A DNA stretch of 64,000 bases, taken from positions 7,501 through 71,500 of the forward strand of contig CAUZXS010000107.1 in the NCBI GenBank assembly GCA_963585895.1, in the 5' to 3' direction. Within the stretch, counting starts at the first letter, position 1. Each line of letters starts with the position of its first letter. This DNA comes from Sepioteuthis lessoniana. Taxonomy: Eukaryota; Mollusca; Cephalopoda; Myopsida; Loliginidae. This document shows, in pieces, positions 49,490-61,900 of this stretch. Made by a program: the position numbers and the translations under genes. Under the pieces are notes generated by a model. That model worked only from the letters and a program-made list of their open reading frames with translations. It ran no database searches and was not told the origin of the DNA.

Positions 49490-49980
49490 CAACTTCCTCC
49501 TGACCAGTTGGGTAGAGCTGCATTTCTGCAGAGGGATTAGCCTCTCCCTAATGAGTGTCTTGGATATGTCCCTAAACCATCTGAGTCTCTGATACTGGAG
49601 TTTTAGGGAACATGGTGTACCACTTCATTGCCATTGCTCCCATGTCCACTCTGATTAGGACTTGTTTATGAGTCAAATAGAACTGCTTGACCATTTAACT
49701 GTGTTCAAACAACTGATGTTAAATTGAATTGTTAAGTAGCAATAATTAGAACCATTTAACTGTGTGCAAACTAATGAGTAATATTGAATAGAATTATTAG
49801 TGTTGAATAGCAATACATGAAACAATTTAACTGTGTGCTTAAGTTGAATTATAGGTATTACATAGCAATACTTGGAACCATTTGATTGTGTGTAAATAAA
49901 TAAATAGTGTTGAATTATCAGTGTTCAATAGCAATACTTGAAAGCATTTAACTGTGCAAACAAAAGCAATCTATATAAAT
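49490..49980 (+). repeat. Family C element with about five tail units
   Basis: Body at 49497-49700 ('ccagttgggtagagctgc', 'gagtgtcttggatatgtcc', 'tgctcccatgtccactctg'), then degenerate repeats of 'tagcaatacttgaaaccatt' with 'aactgtgtgcaaac', ending near 49975. The terminal 'ttggcattaaat' tail is not seen in this copy. Confidence 0.75.
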
Positions 49981-50214
49981 AAAAATGTAAATGTTTGTTA
50001 CTAACCGATAATCTCCAGTTTTATACCACTAATTGATTTAAAATTTTCAGAGAGTATTTTATTCGAATTCAGGAGTGTTCTTATATACTTATTATCCAAA
50101 AATATTACAATAATTAAAAAAAATATTTTTGATAAGTCATTTTTCTCCGAGAGAAGCCGAACGCGAATAATGATGGGAAACATTACTTCTGTTTTCCAAG
50201 AATTTTACACGTGA

Positions 50215-50790
50215 TTTTTTTTCTGCTTTATCACTTTTCTTTCTTTTTTGGTTGACTTAAACAGAGACACTAAACTTTAAACCATATTTTGTTGGTTCAG
50301 TAGTAAGTAAATTTTTTTTTATTCTAACAAATTGTTTACAAAACATTTTCTTATATTTTTTCAACATTCCTTTTTTTTTGTTTAACTTCAATGAAAGATA
50401 TCCATTAAAAAGTTTTCTTTCTTAAACTATCTTTCGTTGGTTCATTAGTAACGAATTGTTTACTAAATATTTTATTTTCTTTTTTCAATATGACTTTTTT
50501 TTCTCTTAAACTTCAACGAAAGACATTTCTTAAGTTTTCTTTCGTTTATTATTATCGATAAGACACTAAACTTTAAACCATATTTTGTCAGTTCAGTAGT
50601 AACGAATTGTTTACTAAATATTTTCTTTTCTTTTTCTTTTTAACTTCAACGAAAAACATTCCTTAAAAAATTTTCTTTCATTAATAAACTTTAAGCCATA
50701 TTTCATTGGTTCAGTAGTAAGTAAATTTCTTTTTATTCTAAAAACTTATTAAATTTTTTCTTCACTATTGATATCCCATTTATTTTGTTG
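50215..50790. repeat. Degenerate tandem repeat, unit about 120-150 bp
   Basis: Four units share 'actttaaaccatattttgtt', 'ggttcagtagtaa' (near 50294, 50439, 50588 and 50706), 'cgaattgtttactaaatatt' and 'aacttcaacgaaagacat'. The units are strongly T-rich on the + strand. No ORF. Confidence 0.85.
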
Positions 50791-51067
50791 TTTAATAAAT
50801 ATTTTATGGTGTGCCAATTATCATGTTGCGAAATATTAACCAGTACAAGTTTTGTAATGGCACACATCTTTCAATAAAAAGATTAATGACCATCATCATA
50901 AAAGCAAAAATTTTGACAGGGTTTTTCAAAGGTGAAGATGTTCTCATACCATGAATTCCTATGATTCCAACAGATATGTCATTTCAATTTAAGAGATTGC
51001 AATTCCCAATTTGATTGGCATTTGATCGTGATTGATCAACAAAGCACAGGGACAATCTTTAGAATTG

Positions 51068-51142
51068 TGTTGCTTATATTTACACACTGATTGCAATTAT
51101 ATGTTGCTTATATTTACACACTGATTGCAATTATATGTTGCC
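51068..51142. repeat. Tandem duplication of about 34 bp
   Basis: 'ttgcttatatttacacactg' plus 'attgcaattatatg' occurs twice head to tail without mismatch. Confidence 0.9.
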
Positions 51143-51334
51143 TGTTCCAGAGTCAGTGATCCAGACAATCTCTTTATCTACACGGAAACTGGAACTACCA
51201 AGAATATTGTGTATCCACAAGTATTGGAAAATTAAACATATTAGAAACATGCATTTTCTTTTTTTTTTTCCCATTTAGACAAACTGAGCCACAGCAACGT
51301 GTGGCCAGGTACAGTTAGTACTTGTATATATTTA

Positions 51335-51610
51335 CAGGGGTTGGACAAAATAATGGAAACACCTGGAAATTTAAAACAAATTTATTTTAATATGGTGTAG
51401 GACCGACTGCCTTTGGCAGCATGAATTTTACAAGGTATAGACTTATACAAAATTTAAATGGTTTTCGACGAATTTTTTGTTCATTCTTCTGCCAAAACAT
51501 TCAAAAGTTCTTTCAGTGATGATGGTGGAGTATATAAACTCCTTACTTGTTTTTCTAAAATGCACCATAAATTTTTGATTATACTGAGATTTAGGGATTG
51601 TGGTGACACA
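51335..51610 (-). mobile_element. Tc1-like transposon, left part (transposase C-terminus)
   Basis: It starts after TA with 'caggggttggacaaaataat', the exact inverse of the end at 63510. The minus strand encodes the C-terminal transposase end in a shifting frame: PQSLNLSIIKNLWCILEKQV (from the SPDLNIIENLW motif), then TPPSSLKELLNVLAEE and IHAAKG. The catalytic Asp of SPDLN is not preserved. The rest of the gene lies at 62225-63510 in the same orientation. I infer a single element split by later insertions. Confidence 0.8.
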
Positions 51611-51805
51611 CAAAAGTAGTTTATGAAGTTGTGAGAAAAAAAAGTGGTTTTTGAAAACTTTTTGAAAATACATTTATAAAAGAAAGAAAAAGGGTTGGAT
51701 TTTATACCGATTTTTATTTCATATTGATTTTTAAAAAATTGATAAAAAAATTGTAGTTGCTGAATGCTATGTTAAAGTAAAAATCACATTACATTTGAGT
51801 AAATT

Positions 51806-52450
51806 TTAAAGATTGAAATTCATTTATTTTTTTATTTGTTTCAAATCTGAAAATGTTTTTTAAAAAACCATGATCACATTGTTTTAATTTGTATGTTTTT
51901 ATTTTAATGTCAATAATTATTCTGTCAAGTTACAATATCGTAGTTATTAAGTGATATACACTTACAGCAACAAGTGAACTATGAATTAGAGAACAAACAA
52001 ACAATAATTGAATGAATAAACAGATAAACCAATAACAAGAAAATGATTAATAAATGAATAAAATATAAATAAGAAACAAATAGATTAAATACAATCAAGC
52101 AAATAAATTTGACACAAACAATAAAGAGATTTAAAATTCAAATAATACTTATAGAAAAATAGGTTACAGATAGAAAATTTAGAGATTGAAATTCATTCAT
52201 AATTATAATTGTTTCAAATTTGAAAACAATTTTTTTTATAAATTATAATCAGCATTGTTTTAATTTGCATGTTTTTATTTCAATCTTAATAATTATTCTG
52301 TAAAGTTACAATTTTGTAATCATTAAGAGATTATTACTCAAATATAGCAACAACTGAATTATGAATTGGGGAACAATAATTAGATATGCAAACAAATTAC
52401 AAATAAATGATGAATAAATAAAACAAATATAAGTAAGAAACAACTAAATT
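51806..52450. repeat. Direct duplication, period about 370 bp
   Basis: Segments 51806-52085 and 52178-52450 align over their length: 'gattgaaattcatt', 'ttgttttaatttg.atgttttta', 'aataattattctgt.aagttaca', 'gaacta.gaatt.g.gaacaa'. Divergence is appreciable. It is AT-rich with no coding content. Confidence 0.85.
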
Positions 52451-52455
52451 ATATT

Positions 52456-54273
52456 GTGACGGCAAATTGACTAATGTCCCAAAACGGGACTTTTATTTTC
52501 GCACGTGTGAAGACGGGGCAGGTTGGCACTTGATCCCCTATATAATAAGTCCTCGAAGTATCCGTCCACGTTGGCTTCATCAAATTTTGGGACTAGCCTC
52601 GCTTGCTTCATTACTTCGAAACTTTCATGGCTTCCTTCGCGTCCTCTTATTGCCAAGTCGACTTCTCACAGCCTCGTTTCTTGCTGAATTTTAGTTTTCT
52701 CCAGTTCCATCTTATTTCTCTGTAGTTCCATTTGGGCTTGTATTTTAATTTTCTCCAGTTCAATTTGTTCTGAAGTCATTCTCATTGTTTCCGTTGGTAG
52801 CTCCTCTAATGCTGCTTCTTCGAACACATTTTCGTCCACCATGTGTTCTGCTATTTTTCTAACGAGTTCATGTTTCCTCATGGAATTTTCAACATTTAAT
52901 TCTAGCTTCTCGCCAATTTTCATTATCTCGCTTTTTCTCAGCCTCTCCAACGTTTCCATGGAGGGTTCTTTTAAGAAGTTTTCTATTTTGTCCATTTTTC
53001 TTCAATTTTTCCAAACAGTTATATCAACGGGGTTTGACTGTTTCGACAATATTCCATTTTTTTTCTTTCACGGTCTCCCAGGGTAGATTTAGACGGCAGG
53101 AATTGTCATACGACTACAAGCAATAAATATTATTAATAATAATTCTGGAAACGAGCCCCCATTTTAGGTCTGAGGTCGGGAATAAAAGATTAAAATATCC
53201 CTGGACGAGACACCATAATAAGTCTGTGACGCGAAATTGACTAAAAATCCCAAAGCGGGACTTTTATTTTCGCATGTGTGAAGACGGGGCAGGTTGGCAC
53301 TTGATCCCCTATAGAATATGTCCTCGTTCAGAGTTTTTCTCTCAGGCATATAAGAACTGGCATATTACGTGAGGGATCAATTCAGGGCCAGACTGACCGC
53401 CGCTGGCAAGGGGTTCCAAATTTCACACTATCCACACACACACCAGGCCGCTTTCACTTCCTTCCCCAAGATAATGGAAGAATATGGACCTATAGGTTTT
53501 AGTCGTAATAATATTATATTGTAGTAGTCGGCAACTCCGGTTTCCCGTGTGATATTTTAAAGGAATTAATAGGACAATTCTAAGCAAGATAACATAAGGC
53601 GAATAGAAGCTGAAAAGAAAGCATGAAGTAACAACATAGACCACGTGGTAACATAAAATTGATTCCTTTACAACAGTTATATACACTTTCAAAGTGTCAA
53701 AACATATAATAATTGGACAGTCCACGAATATAAATGTTTTTTCTTGACTTTTGCTTTTCTTCAAATTGAGAGAGAGAGAGAGTGGTATACAAAATTTGGG
53801 TATAAGGGAGAAACGTCCCCAAAGTTACTTATCTTATTTTTCGATGGTGTTCCACTGGAGAATCTTTCTTCTTTCACAGGTTAATAGACTTTATGCTATT
53901 TTCAATACTGGCTTGAAGAACCTGGGGTCCCTTGTGTCTCAGATATTCTTTTGTCTTCAACCCGGAATATTGGCTATGGTTCGTCTGCCTGCTACGAACC
54001 CTGTTCAAAAACTAATTTTCTTATTATTTACTTCCGCTGAGGGGAGGAAGTCCCACTTCCGTTTTGGGGTCCCAGCCAATCATTTGGCTTCTCTCTCTTT
54101 CCCCTTCCGGTGTCCGGCGACCTAAGGTTACTAAGTACCAACACCTGTTGATACCCCCTCTGTGACCCACATTCTCTCTTAACGGTCACTTTTTTTGACG
54201 GCTAGATACTGTTAATTCAACGGGAGGATAGTATTAATCTTACCTCTATCGTCTCCGTGGGCTATCACGTGAC
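52456..54273 (-). mobile_element. LTR retroelement fossil with gag start (Ty3/gypsy-like)
   Basis: A long LTR spans about 53224-54273 (ends TG..CA; inner end 'tgtgacgcgaaattgac'). The last 100 bp of a second LTR copy lie at 52456-52555. Between them on the minus strand is a gag start (52995-52666, MDKIENFLKEPSMETLERLR, followed by a charged coiled-coil stretch). It is partial and broken. A (GA)n run lies at 53767-53783. Confidence 0.75.
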
Positions 54274-55932
54274 AATATACTATCAATCAATAGATTTAAA
54301 AATAAAATAATATTTAAATACTTTTATATAAAATTTTGCTGAAGTTTTTTTTGCTCAACTTGTAATATTATTTTCCTTAGAACAAAAAAGAGCATTTGTA
54401 GAGCTCTAGACAAACATTCATAGTATTTTTCATATATTGTGATCCTCATCACAAGTGTCAACATAAAAAAGCAGCTCATAATCTCCCAAAACATTCAATG
54501 TTATATGCATGACTAATTTCCTTTGATTTACTGAATGATATAAAGAATGATTTTTATCAGCTTACCAATGTCTACATAATTATACAGAACAAAATTTGTA
54601 GTTGTATCATTAGGATATAAGAGAGAACCGCTATTAATCTCCTGAAAATAGCTGTATATTTCCAAATTATATCTTCAAAATATTAGATCTTTGCAATGAT
54701 TGCATTTAATTTTCTTAAAACCTGCATAACAGTAATAACTTGCTAATTATAGTATTACTGTAAGAACTTCTCTACATCTATTAACCTTATCCTCTTTAAC
54801 ATCAATTCTAAATTTATATACATCTAAATTTTGCTCCTCTGTCACTTCATCCCACTTTGGTTCTTGTAAATTCTTTAAATCGATTTTATTGCATTGTTGA
54901 TTAAATGGTAAGCTCAATTTTAAAGCTGATAACATTCTTTTTCTTTTTTTTTTTTTTTTTTACACACAAACACTTGCCGCATCGAGATCTACTGAACCTC
55001 ACTAAGTTGCGGTTTTGACCAAACCTTGCTTCAAGGTGATCAGTTTGAAATTTGCCAGGTAATATATATAGCATTTTCAATTCTTGTATACAGTACTTGG
55101 TCAGTTCTAGAAATGCATAGGTTTTATGATGCAAAGTAGTGAAGGTTTCTTTTGTTAATTTGCCATTTCTTCCAGAAATGTTATTCCAAGATTCTAACCA
55201 GTCACAGAATACAGAGAAAAATCTAAAATTTTCTTCATTCCCTCTAAGTGGATTACAGAATTTATTTCTAAGCTGATCGACTTTATATGGTATTTTTACA
55301 TTTTTTATTGTCCACCATATGTATTCTGCAGTTTCTGTAAAATTAGGCTAACATTTCTGCTTTCATAAGGTCAATAATACCTGAATAGTGTATTCATTAA
55401 AAATTTGCAGTACTAAATTAACATTTTGCCTTTCATGATTAGTAAGAGAAAGTGCCTTTTGAGGTCAATTTATGACAATATTTCAAAATTGACTGAGATT
55501 CCAGAGTATGAAGTTCTGTAAAGTACAAAATAGGGCACTTTGGATACTATCTAATTCATGATTTCCATCATGACAAAATTTTGGGAAGAACATGCATTTA
55601 TTTGTATCTTTTTGACCAAGCCAATTGTTTCTAATGCATTTTTAATATATGGACAGAATTGAATAGGAAGAAAAGAGGTAAAACTTTATAACTGGGTGTG
55701 TATATACAATGGAAAGCTTTGGAAGACTGCAAAAAAAGAGATATAGCTTTTTTATTTATTGCATTATTATTTGTTATGATTGATAATACTTAAAAACCTA
55801 TCTCCTCCAAATAAATTGTTATACGTTTAACTATGTCAAATAAATTGCCAGCTTTAAGACATTTAGTTGTTATAATGTGCACAACATCCTTGTATTGTGA
55901 GAATACACTGCTAAGCATAAAAGTAAAAGCAC

Positions 55933-55964
55933 TTGTTGCAGCTTCATTGATGAAGCTGCAACAA
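55933..55964. repeat. Perfect palindrome, 15-bp arms
   Basis: ttgttgcagcttcat, a 2-nt centre, then its exact reverse complement, within the P-type element. Confidence 0.9.
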
Positions 55965-56926
55965 TATATGAGCCAACAATATTACTACCCTTATAATCAA
56001 AATAAGGTTTTTGGTGAATTTCATCAACAAGTAAAGATACTACTAACTTAAATTTATTTTCAATCTACATAATAAAATTATGTTGCTCAATTAAAGGATT
56101 CATATATGTTGATAAGGTTTGTCTTTTAATGGTTGAATAGCTAGGTAAAATTATATTTTTGTTGTCTTTTAACAATCTGTACCCTTTAGGGAAACAGTTA
56201 CATAACTATGGAGAAAATACTCATTTGTGTTGAATAAACAAGCTTATTCTGTGTCATTAAATTTTACTGCTCATATATAAATTTGATTGATTAAAATGTT
56301 TTTTTGATTCTTCTTGCACCAATATTAGAAATGACATTGCCAATTTTGATATAAAAATCATATTTTGAGGTTTAGTTTGTTGTTGTTCTGTGTCCATTTT
56401 CCTCATGTTTTCTATCAGAATTTCAAGAGCATTTTGATCAGTTACATATTTAGGAATCTTTTGTATCCATTTCTACATCTCTACAAAACATATGTACAGC
56501 AAAATCAGATTCAATTACAAGAGACAGATTGATTTTTGGATATGAGGATTTGATGATGCTGCATACAGTAAGTATCTCTTGCTGCCTAATAACACTCTGG
56601 TTATTTCTATCAAGAAAATTTAATTTCCCTCTTAGATCATCAATATTATGGAATTTTTTCTGTTTTTTTTATATGCTACATCATCAGTAATATTTTGATT
56701 TAAAGCACTTTTAAGGGCAGTATTCTCCAGTTGGATTCTCCTAGAATTTGGTGACTGAGGTTTTCAATGAAGATAAATATGTGGAACAGGTATGATTTTA
56801 GGGATAGCATTATCACAAAGGTATGTTATTTAAAGTTTAACTTCAACTGTGATACCTGTTTTTTTTTATCAAAGACTGATGATTACTTTCCTTATGTGCT
56901 CTGGTTAAAAATGTAGTTCACATACC

Positions 56927-57423
56927 TGTTACACTATGAAGCGGGTGTGCTAAGCAAGACGATCCCTTTGTCTGTTTTGGCGCAAAACCAAACAAAGGCC
57001 TGAGCTTGTGATCTTCGACAAGACCAGAAGTAGGCAAGGGAACGCGAGTCAGTAGTTGGAAAAAGGAACTGAGAGAAGGCAGTTGGTGAAGGGTGACGCA
57101 GAGGGGCAATCGACAACGGTCAGCAGAAGGAAGCAGTGAGGGAAGGCCAATCAGGATGAGTTGGCATTCCTTGTAGCTCTGTAGAAATTTTGCTAGAAAT
57201 ACACGCTAGCATTAGTCTGCAGATGTACAGGAAATGCAGTGTCACGGAACCACCCTTTGTTCGTTTGTTCTTTGTTCTTTGTCTCCCACTCCCTCGGTTG
57301 TATTTCTTGTGCCATAAAAAAATGTGTGATACCCCTGGCGGAAACCACTAGATGAATCACCGGCCAAGACAGAATTGTTTCAAAGAAGTTGCTGTATTGG
57401 GGGGCTGAAGGGGTATTGTCACA
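56927..57423. mobile_element. Solo LTR (497 bp) at an intron/exon border of the P-type gene
   Basis: Starts TGTTACACTATG and ends ATTGTCACA, flanked by tacc (56923-56926 and 57424-57427). It is much richer in GC than its surroundings. No internal region. It separates the THAP gene's second exon from its upstream intron. Family unknown. Confidence 0.7.
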
Positions 57424-57671
57424 TACCTAAAAAGTTTTAAAACCAAACATATTTTAAATTCTTGTGAAAATAAGTCTGCAAAAATCTACAATGTGGAGCA
57501 TTTTTCTTACAATTCTAGGAAAAGGGAAGAGTGTGTTCTGATATTTTTAAGGGGCATAATTTATCAATTCAATGAAAGGATTATTAGTGATGAAGCTATG
57601 TACAAATAAAGAAAGAATGTTTAACGCTTATTCACTTTTTAAATTAAAATGATAAATTTTAAACAAATTTT

Positions 57672-58120
57672 ATGAATAAAACAATTCTAAAAATTGTTAG
57701 ATTATTAGAATTAATTTTTATGCCCATGAAAATATTCTTTTATAAATTTATATCGAAAATTTCTTTAAAGTTTATTCAAAAGAAAAATGGTTTTCAGCTT
57801 TTAAAAACTTTTGCAGCTTTCTTTTTAATGTGTTGTGAATTACAAAGACTTGAAATTAATTCAATTAAAGTTTCACTTAGTCATGAATAAAACAATTCTA
57901 AAAAATTGTTAGAATTATTTTTTATGCTTATAAAGATATTAATGGATGAATTTATATCAAAAATTTTTTTAAAGTTTACTTTTAAAAAATGAGGTTTTAG
58001 CTTTTAAAAACATGTGCAATGAATGTCTAAACTTTCTCGCTAGATTTATGTCTTAACTTTGTGTTGTGAATTACGAAAATATGAAATCAATTTAATCATT
58101 TAAGTTTCAATTAAATTTAC
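57672..58120. repeat. Tandem duplication, period about 211 bp, in the THAP intron
   Basis: Two copies, both starting 'atgaataaaacaattctaaa', at 57672 and 57883. Both contain 'tttatg', 'aaatttatatc.aaaatttc', 'agcttttaaaaac', 'tgtgttgtgaattac.aa' and 'gtttca'. Moderately diverged. Confidence 0.85.
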
Positions 58121-58293
58121 TTATTTTTTAATACAAAAAAATACTCACTGCTGAATTTAGTGAAAAATTATCTCTTTTGATTGTACGAATCCAAACATCA
58201 GATAATTCTTTATCTTTAGGAAAGGAAAATACATGAACTTTAGGGTTCTTTTTATAATTCCCTTTGCAATTTGGTACAATGCATCTATAAGGC

Positions 58294-58979
58294 ATTGTAT
58301 TTGTTTATAAATCAATTCAATATTTTAAAAAAATATTGATAAATAATTTAAAAATACTGCAGTAAAAAAGCTAATACACGAACAACACCCTTTTGGTAAG
58401 TTGGACTCAAGATGATGTAAAATTTTTGCCTCCTACCACCAGTTCCAATAGTGTTAGCCTCTCTCTTACCTCCCATGTCAGTATCTAAATATTCAATATA
58501 AAGAAAGGAAGGAAGAAAGAAAAAAAAAAAAAAAAAGGTAGGGGAGAAATGATTGACTGGATGAACCTCGCCCCCCTCAAGCAGTAAAACCAACATGTTT
58601 GTGTATAAATGTTCAAAAAGGTGATAAGATTATACAAGAATATTAAACTGATTAGGAAATATTCAGCATATCCACTCCAAGACAAGAGTTCAAAAACTGG
58701 TTAATATATTCTCCTTTAGAAATGCATGAATGATTTTATTTACTTTTTCTTAGTAAAATCACTGCTGTATACTATCTGTGTCTTAAATGCAAAGACAATT
58801 TTACTGTAATTCCAAATGAAAATCTGAACCTGGTCAAAAGAAGCTAACACTATTGGATTTTATCAGATTCTAAAAACCTAAGTTAACTTAAAATAGAATC
58901 CCTATTAGTATGCTAAGAGGCATAAATAAGTACTGTAATGAATATAAAAAAGAAAAATAATTGTGGACTTTAACTAAGT
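58294..58979. other. AT-rich stretch between P-type element and RTE
   Basis: Contains an A-run near 58519-58537 and no recognisable coding or repeat signature. Confidence 0.6.
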
Positions 58980-61900
58980 TAAAACTTAATAATGACAAAA
59001 AGAAAGAAAAAAATTTTGAAAGCCATGGGAAGCAGCATGGTGGATGTAAAGGCAAGCGGATAAACCCGCTGACAGCTCAATGCACTGCCTAACCAGGTTC
59101 TGGGTGTATGAATCCTATGATTCAACGGCTAGGATCGATTAGTTTGATTGGGGAACTACTGCTGCTCATCTATAAGAGTGACTTCTGTAGAATAAAAACA
59201 GCCATTGAAAGAATACCATGACCAACACCCAAACCACATGTCCAAACTACATCACTCTTCATGCGGGTAAAAAAGGGGCATGTCCTGCTGGGGTTGGAGC
59301 CCTGGTTTCAGTGTTCGAAAAATCAGCTACAAAGCTTAAACAAAAATTACTAAAATACAAACGCACAATACAAATAGTGACATTCAACGTTAGAACCATA
59401 AATACAATAGGACAACTACCAGAGCTGACTGCATCGGCCATAGATCATAACATAGACATAATATGCATTCAAGAACACAGATACACAGCGGGGATATTAA
59501 ATATCCCGATATTGGCAATGGATGGATGCTTGCCACTGAATCTGCATGGAAAAACTGTCAATGCCATGATAGGAAGTGTAGGTATGCTTATTGGACCATG
59601 AGCCCTAAAATCACGAAATAGCATAGAGAAAATACAACCCAAGATGATGGTAGCAACTTTTAATGGCAACCCCAGTGCAACAATCATCTCCTACTACAGC
59701 CCTACCAATGTTAGTGAAGAAACTGAACTTATCGCTTTCTATGATGAGTTATCCTCTCTTATTCATAGCATCCTGAAACACAATGTCCTCATCATTTGTG
59801 GGGACATGAATGCCCAAATTGGGAAAAACGTTAATCACAAATTCAGTCTACATAACTTGTTAAACAGAAATAGACATCTAACAGATTTCACGTTAGAAAA
59901 TAGATTAACATGCCTCTATACAAACTTTCTGAAAAGGGAGGGAAAACTATGGACCTACACATACACAAACAATACTAAAGCACAGATAGACTACATCTTT
60001 ATTAATAAGAAATGCAATAATAGTGCATTGAATTGCAAGGCATACTCCTCATTCGAGGGTGTGTCCTCCGATCACCAAATTGTCACAGCAAAAATATGAT
60101 TGAGTCTATGAAAGAATGTGACCCGAACAACAGCCACTGTACACTATGACTGGTCCCTGCTTAATAACAGGCATATTAGAGATAAATATGCGTTAGTACT
60201 AAGAAACAAATTTGATGCACTACAGGAGAAAACACACACATACTTCGAATGACAAATATGAGAATTTTGTCAATGCCCACTTAGAAACGGCAGCGAAATG
60301 CATGCCAAGTAAACAAAGAACTAAACTTATAGTCCCATGGGAGACATTAGCGGTTAGAGAAAAGCGTGCTGATGTGAAAACTGCCTCCAAATGCAAAAGA
60401 AGAACCCAACCGATACCAATGCCCTGAAACTTAAAAAGGCACAAAATGAATTAGTTTACATATACCTAAAAGAACAAACAGAATACATACAAAATCAGAT
60501 TGATAAGATTAGAGACTCAGTTGAAAATAGACAATCTAGGATAGCATGGTAAATGACATGAGCAGAAGGAAGAGCTCTACCAAAGCTAAACTGAAAGCTA
60601 CCGACCAGCAAGAATGAATACACCTATGGAAACAACATTTGGAGAATTTATTCGGAAACCCTCCGAAAGTTACACATGAACCAATCATGAAAATTATAAG
60701 TAAACAATTAGACATCAAACTATGTTTATGTAAGAAGAACTCGACTTGGTACTGAGAAAAATTAAAAATAGAAAAGCAACAGGGCTCAATGAATTACTCC
60801 CAGAAGTGTGGATGACCAGACAATTTGATGACATACTGCTCCGACACTGTAATGCCGTTTATAATCAAAACCCTATAGACAGATGGACAAAGGGATGCAT
60901 CCTCCCCTTCTCTAAAAAAGGCGACCTAGGATTAGCCAAGAACCACTGAGGTATAACCCTTACATCCATAGCAGCCAGGATATACAATGGTCTACTATGC
61001 AACTGCATAGAACCCAAAATTGAGGACATACTTAGGAAGAACCAAAATAGCTTTCGGAGAAATAGATCCATGACGTCACAAATTTTAACTATCTGTCAAA
61101 TTCTTGAAGATGTACGTGCAAAAAACCTAGAAGTAACAATATTATTTGTTGACTTTACCAAGGCCTTTGGCTCCATCCACAGAGGAAAGACGGAGCAAAT
61201 TCTACTCGCCTACGGCCTACCAAAAGAAACTGTCGCAGCCATAATGATGCTATATAGAAACACAAAAGTAAAAGTCTATTCCTCGGATGAAGACACAGAC
61301 TATTTCGACATAGTAGCAGGCGTACTGCAAGGAGAGACATTAACCCCATACCTCTTTATCATCTGTCTAGACTATGTGCTTAGAACATCTATTGATGAAA
61401 TCAAAGAAAACAGTCTCAAGCTAACAAAGGAAAGAGGCAGAAGGTACCCCGCACAAACAGTTATGGATGTGGACTATGCTGATGACATTAGCACTACTGG
61501 CAAATGCATCCACTCAAGTTGAAACCCTGCTACATAGCCTGGAATGAACAGCTGCAGGCATAGGCACACAAGAAGTAATATATGTGCTTTAATCAAAGAG
61601 GCAACATTTCCCCACTAAATGGTAGCTTGCTGAAACTAGTAGAGAAGTTCACCAACCTATGAAGCAGTGTCTCATTAACCGAGATAGACATCAACATGTG
61701 ACTGGCAAAGGCATGGACAGCTATTGATTGGCTAGTGGATATATGGAAATCAGACCTGCCTGATAAAATAAAACACAGTTTCTTCCAAGCAGCAGTCGTG
61801 TCAGTAGTGCTGTATGGATGCACTACATGGACGCTAACTAAACATATGGGGAAAAAGCTTGACGGCAACTACACAAGAATGCTGCAAGCAATATTGAACA

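Larger units (their letters stand above)
54330..58293 (-). pseudogene. P-type (THAP9-like) transposase gene, degenerate, with introns
   Basis: On the minus strand exon 1 (58293-58150) starts MPYRCIVPNCKGNYKKNPKV and runs VFSFPKDKELSDVWIRTIKR, DNFSLNSA, then gtgagt. The next exon (from about 56926) begins VCELHF. Together they supply the C2CH zinc ligands of a THAP DNA-binding domain; a TAA follows HF directly. Leftward are a polar helical region (about 56770-56400), the P-type motif LPGKFQTDHLEARFG (about 55070-55025), NGKLTKETFTTLHHKTYAF (about 55160) and a cysteine pair with LLYPNDTTTNFVLYNYVDIG (about 54620-54540). Frames are broken repeatedly. No terminal repeats were located. A host THAP9-like gene is possible but less likely given the decay. 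Confidence 0.75.

Noticed and set aside
54943-54961. Poly-T run as a possible retroposon tail
   Set aside because: It lies inside the P-type relic with no adjacent retroposon body or target duplication.
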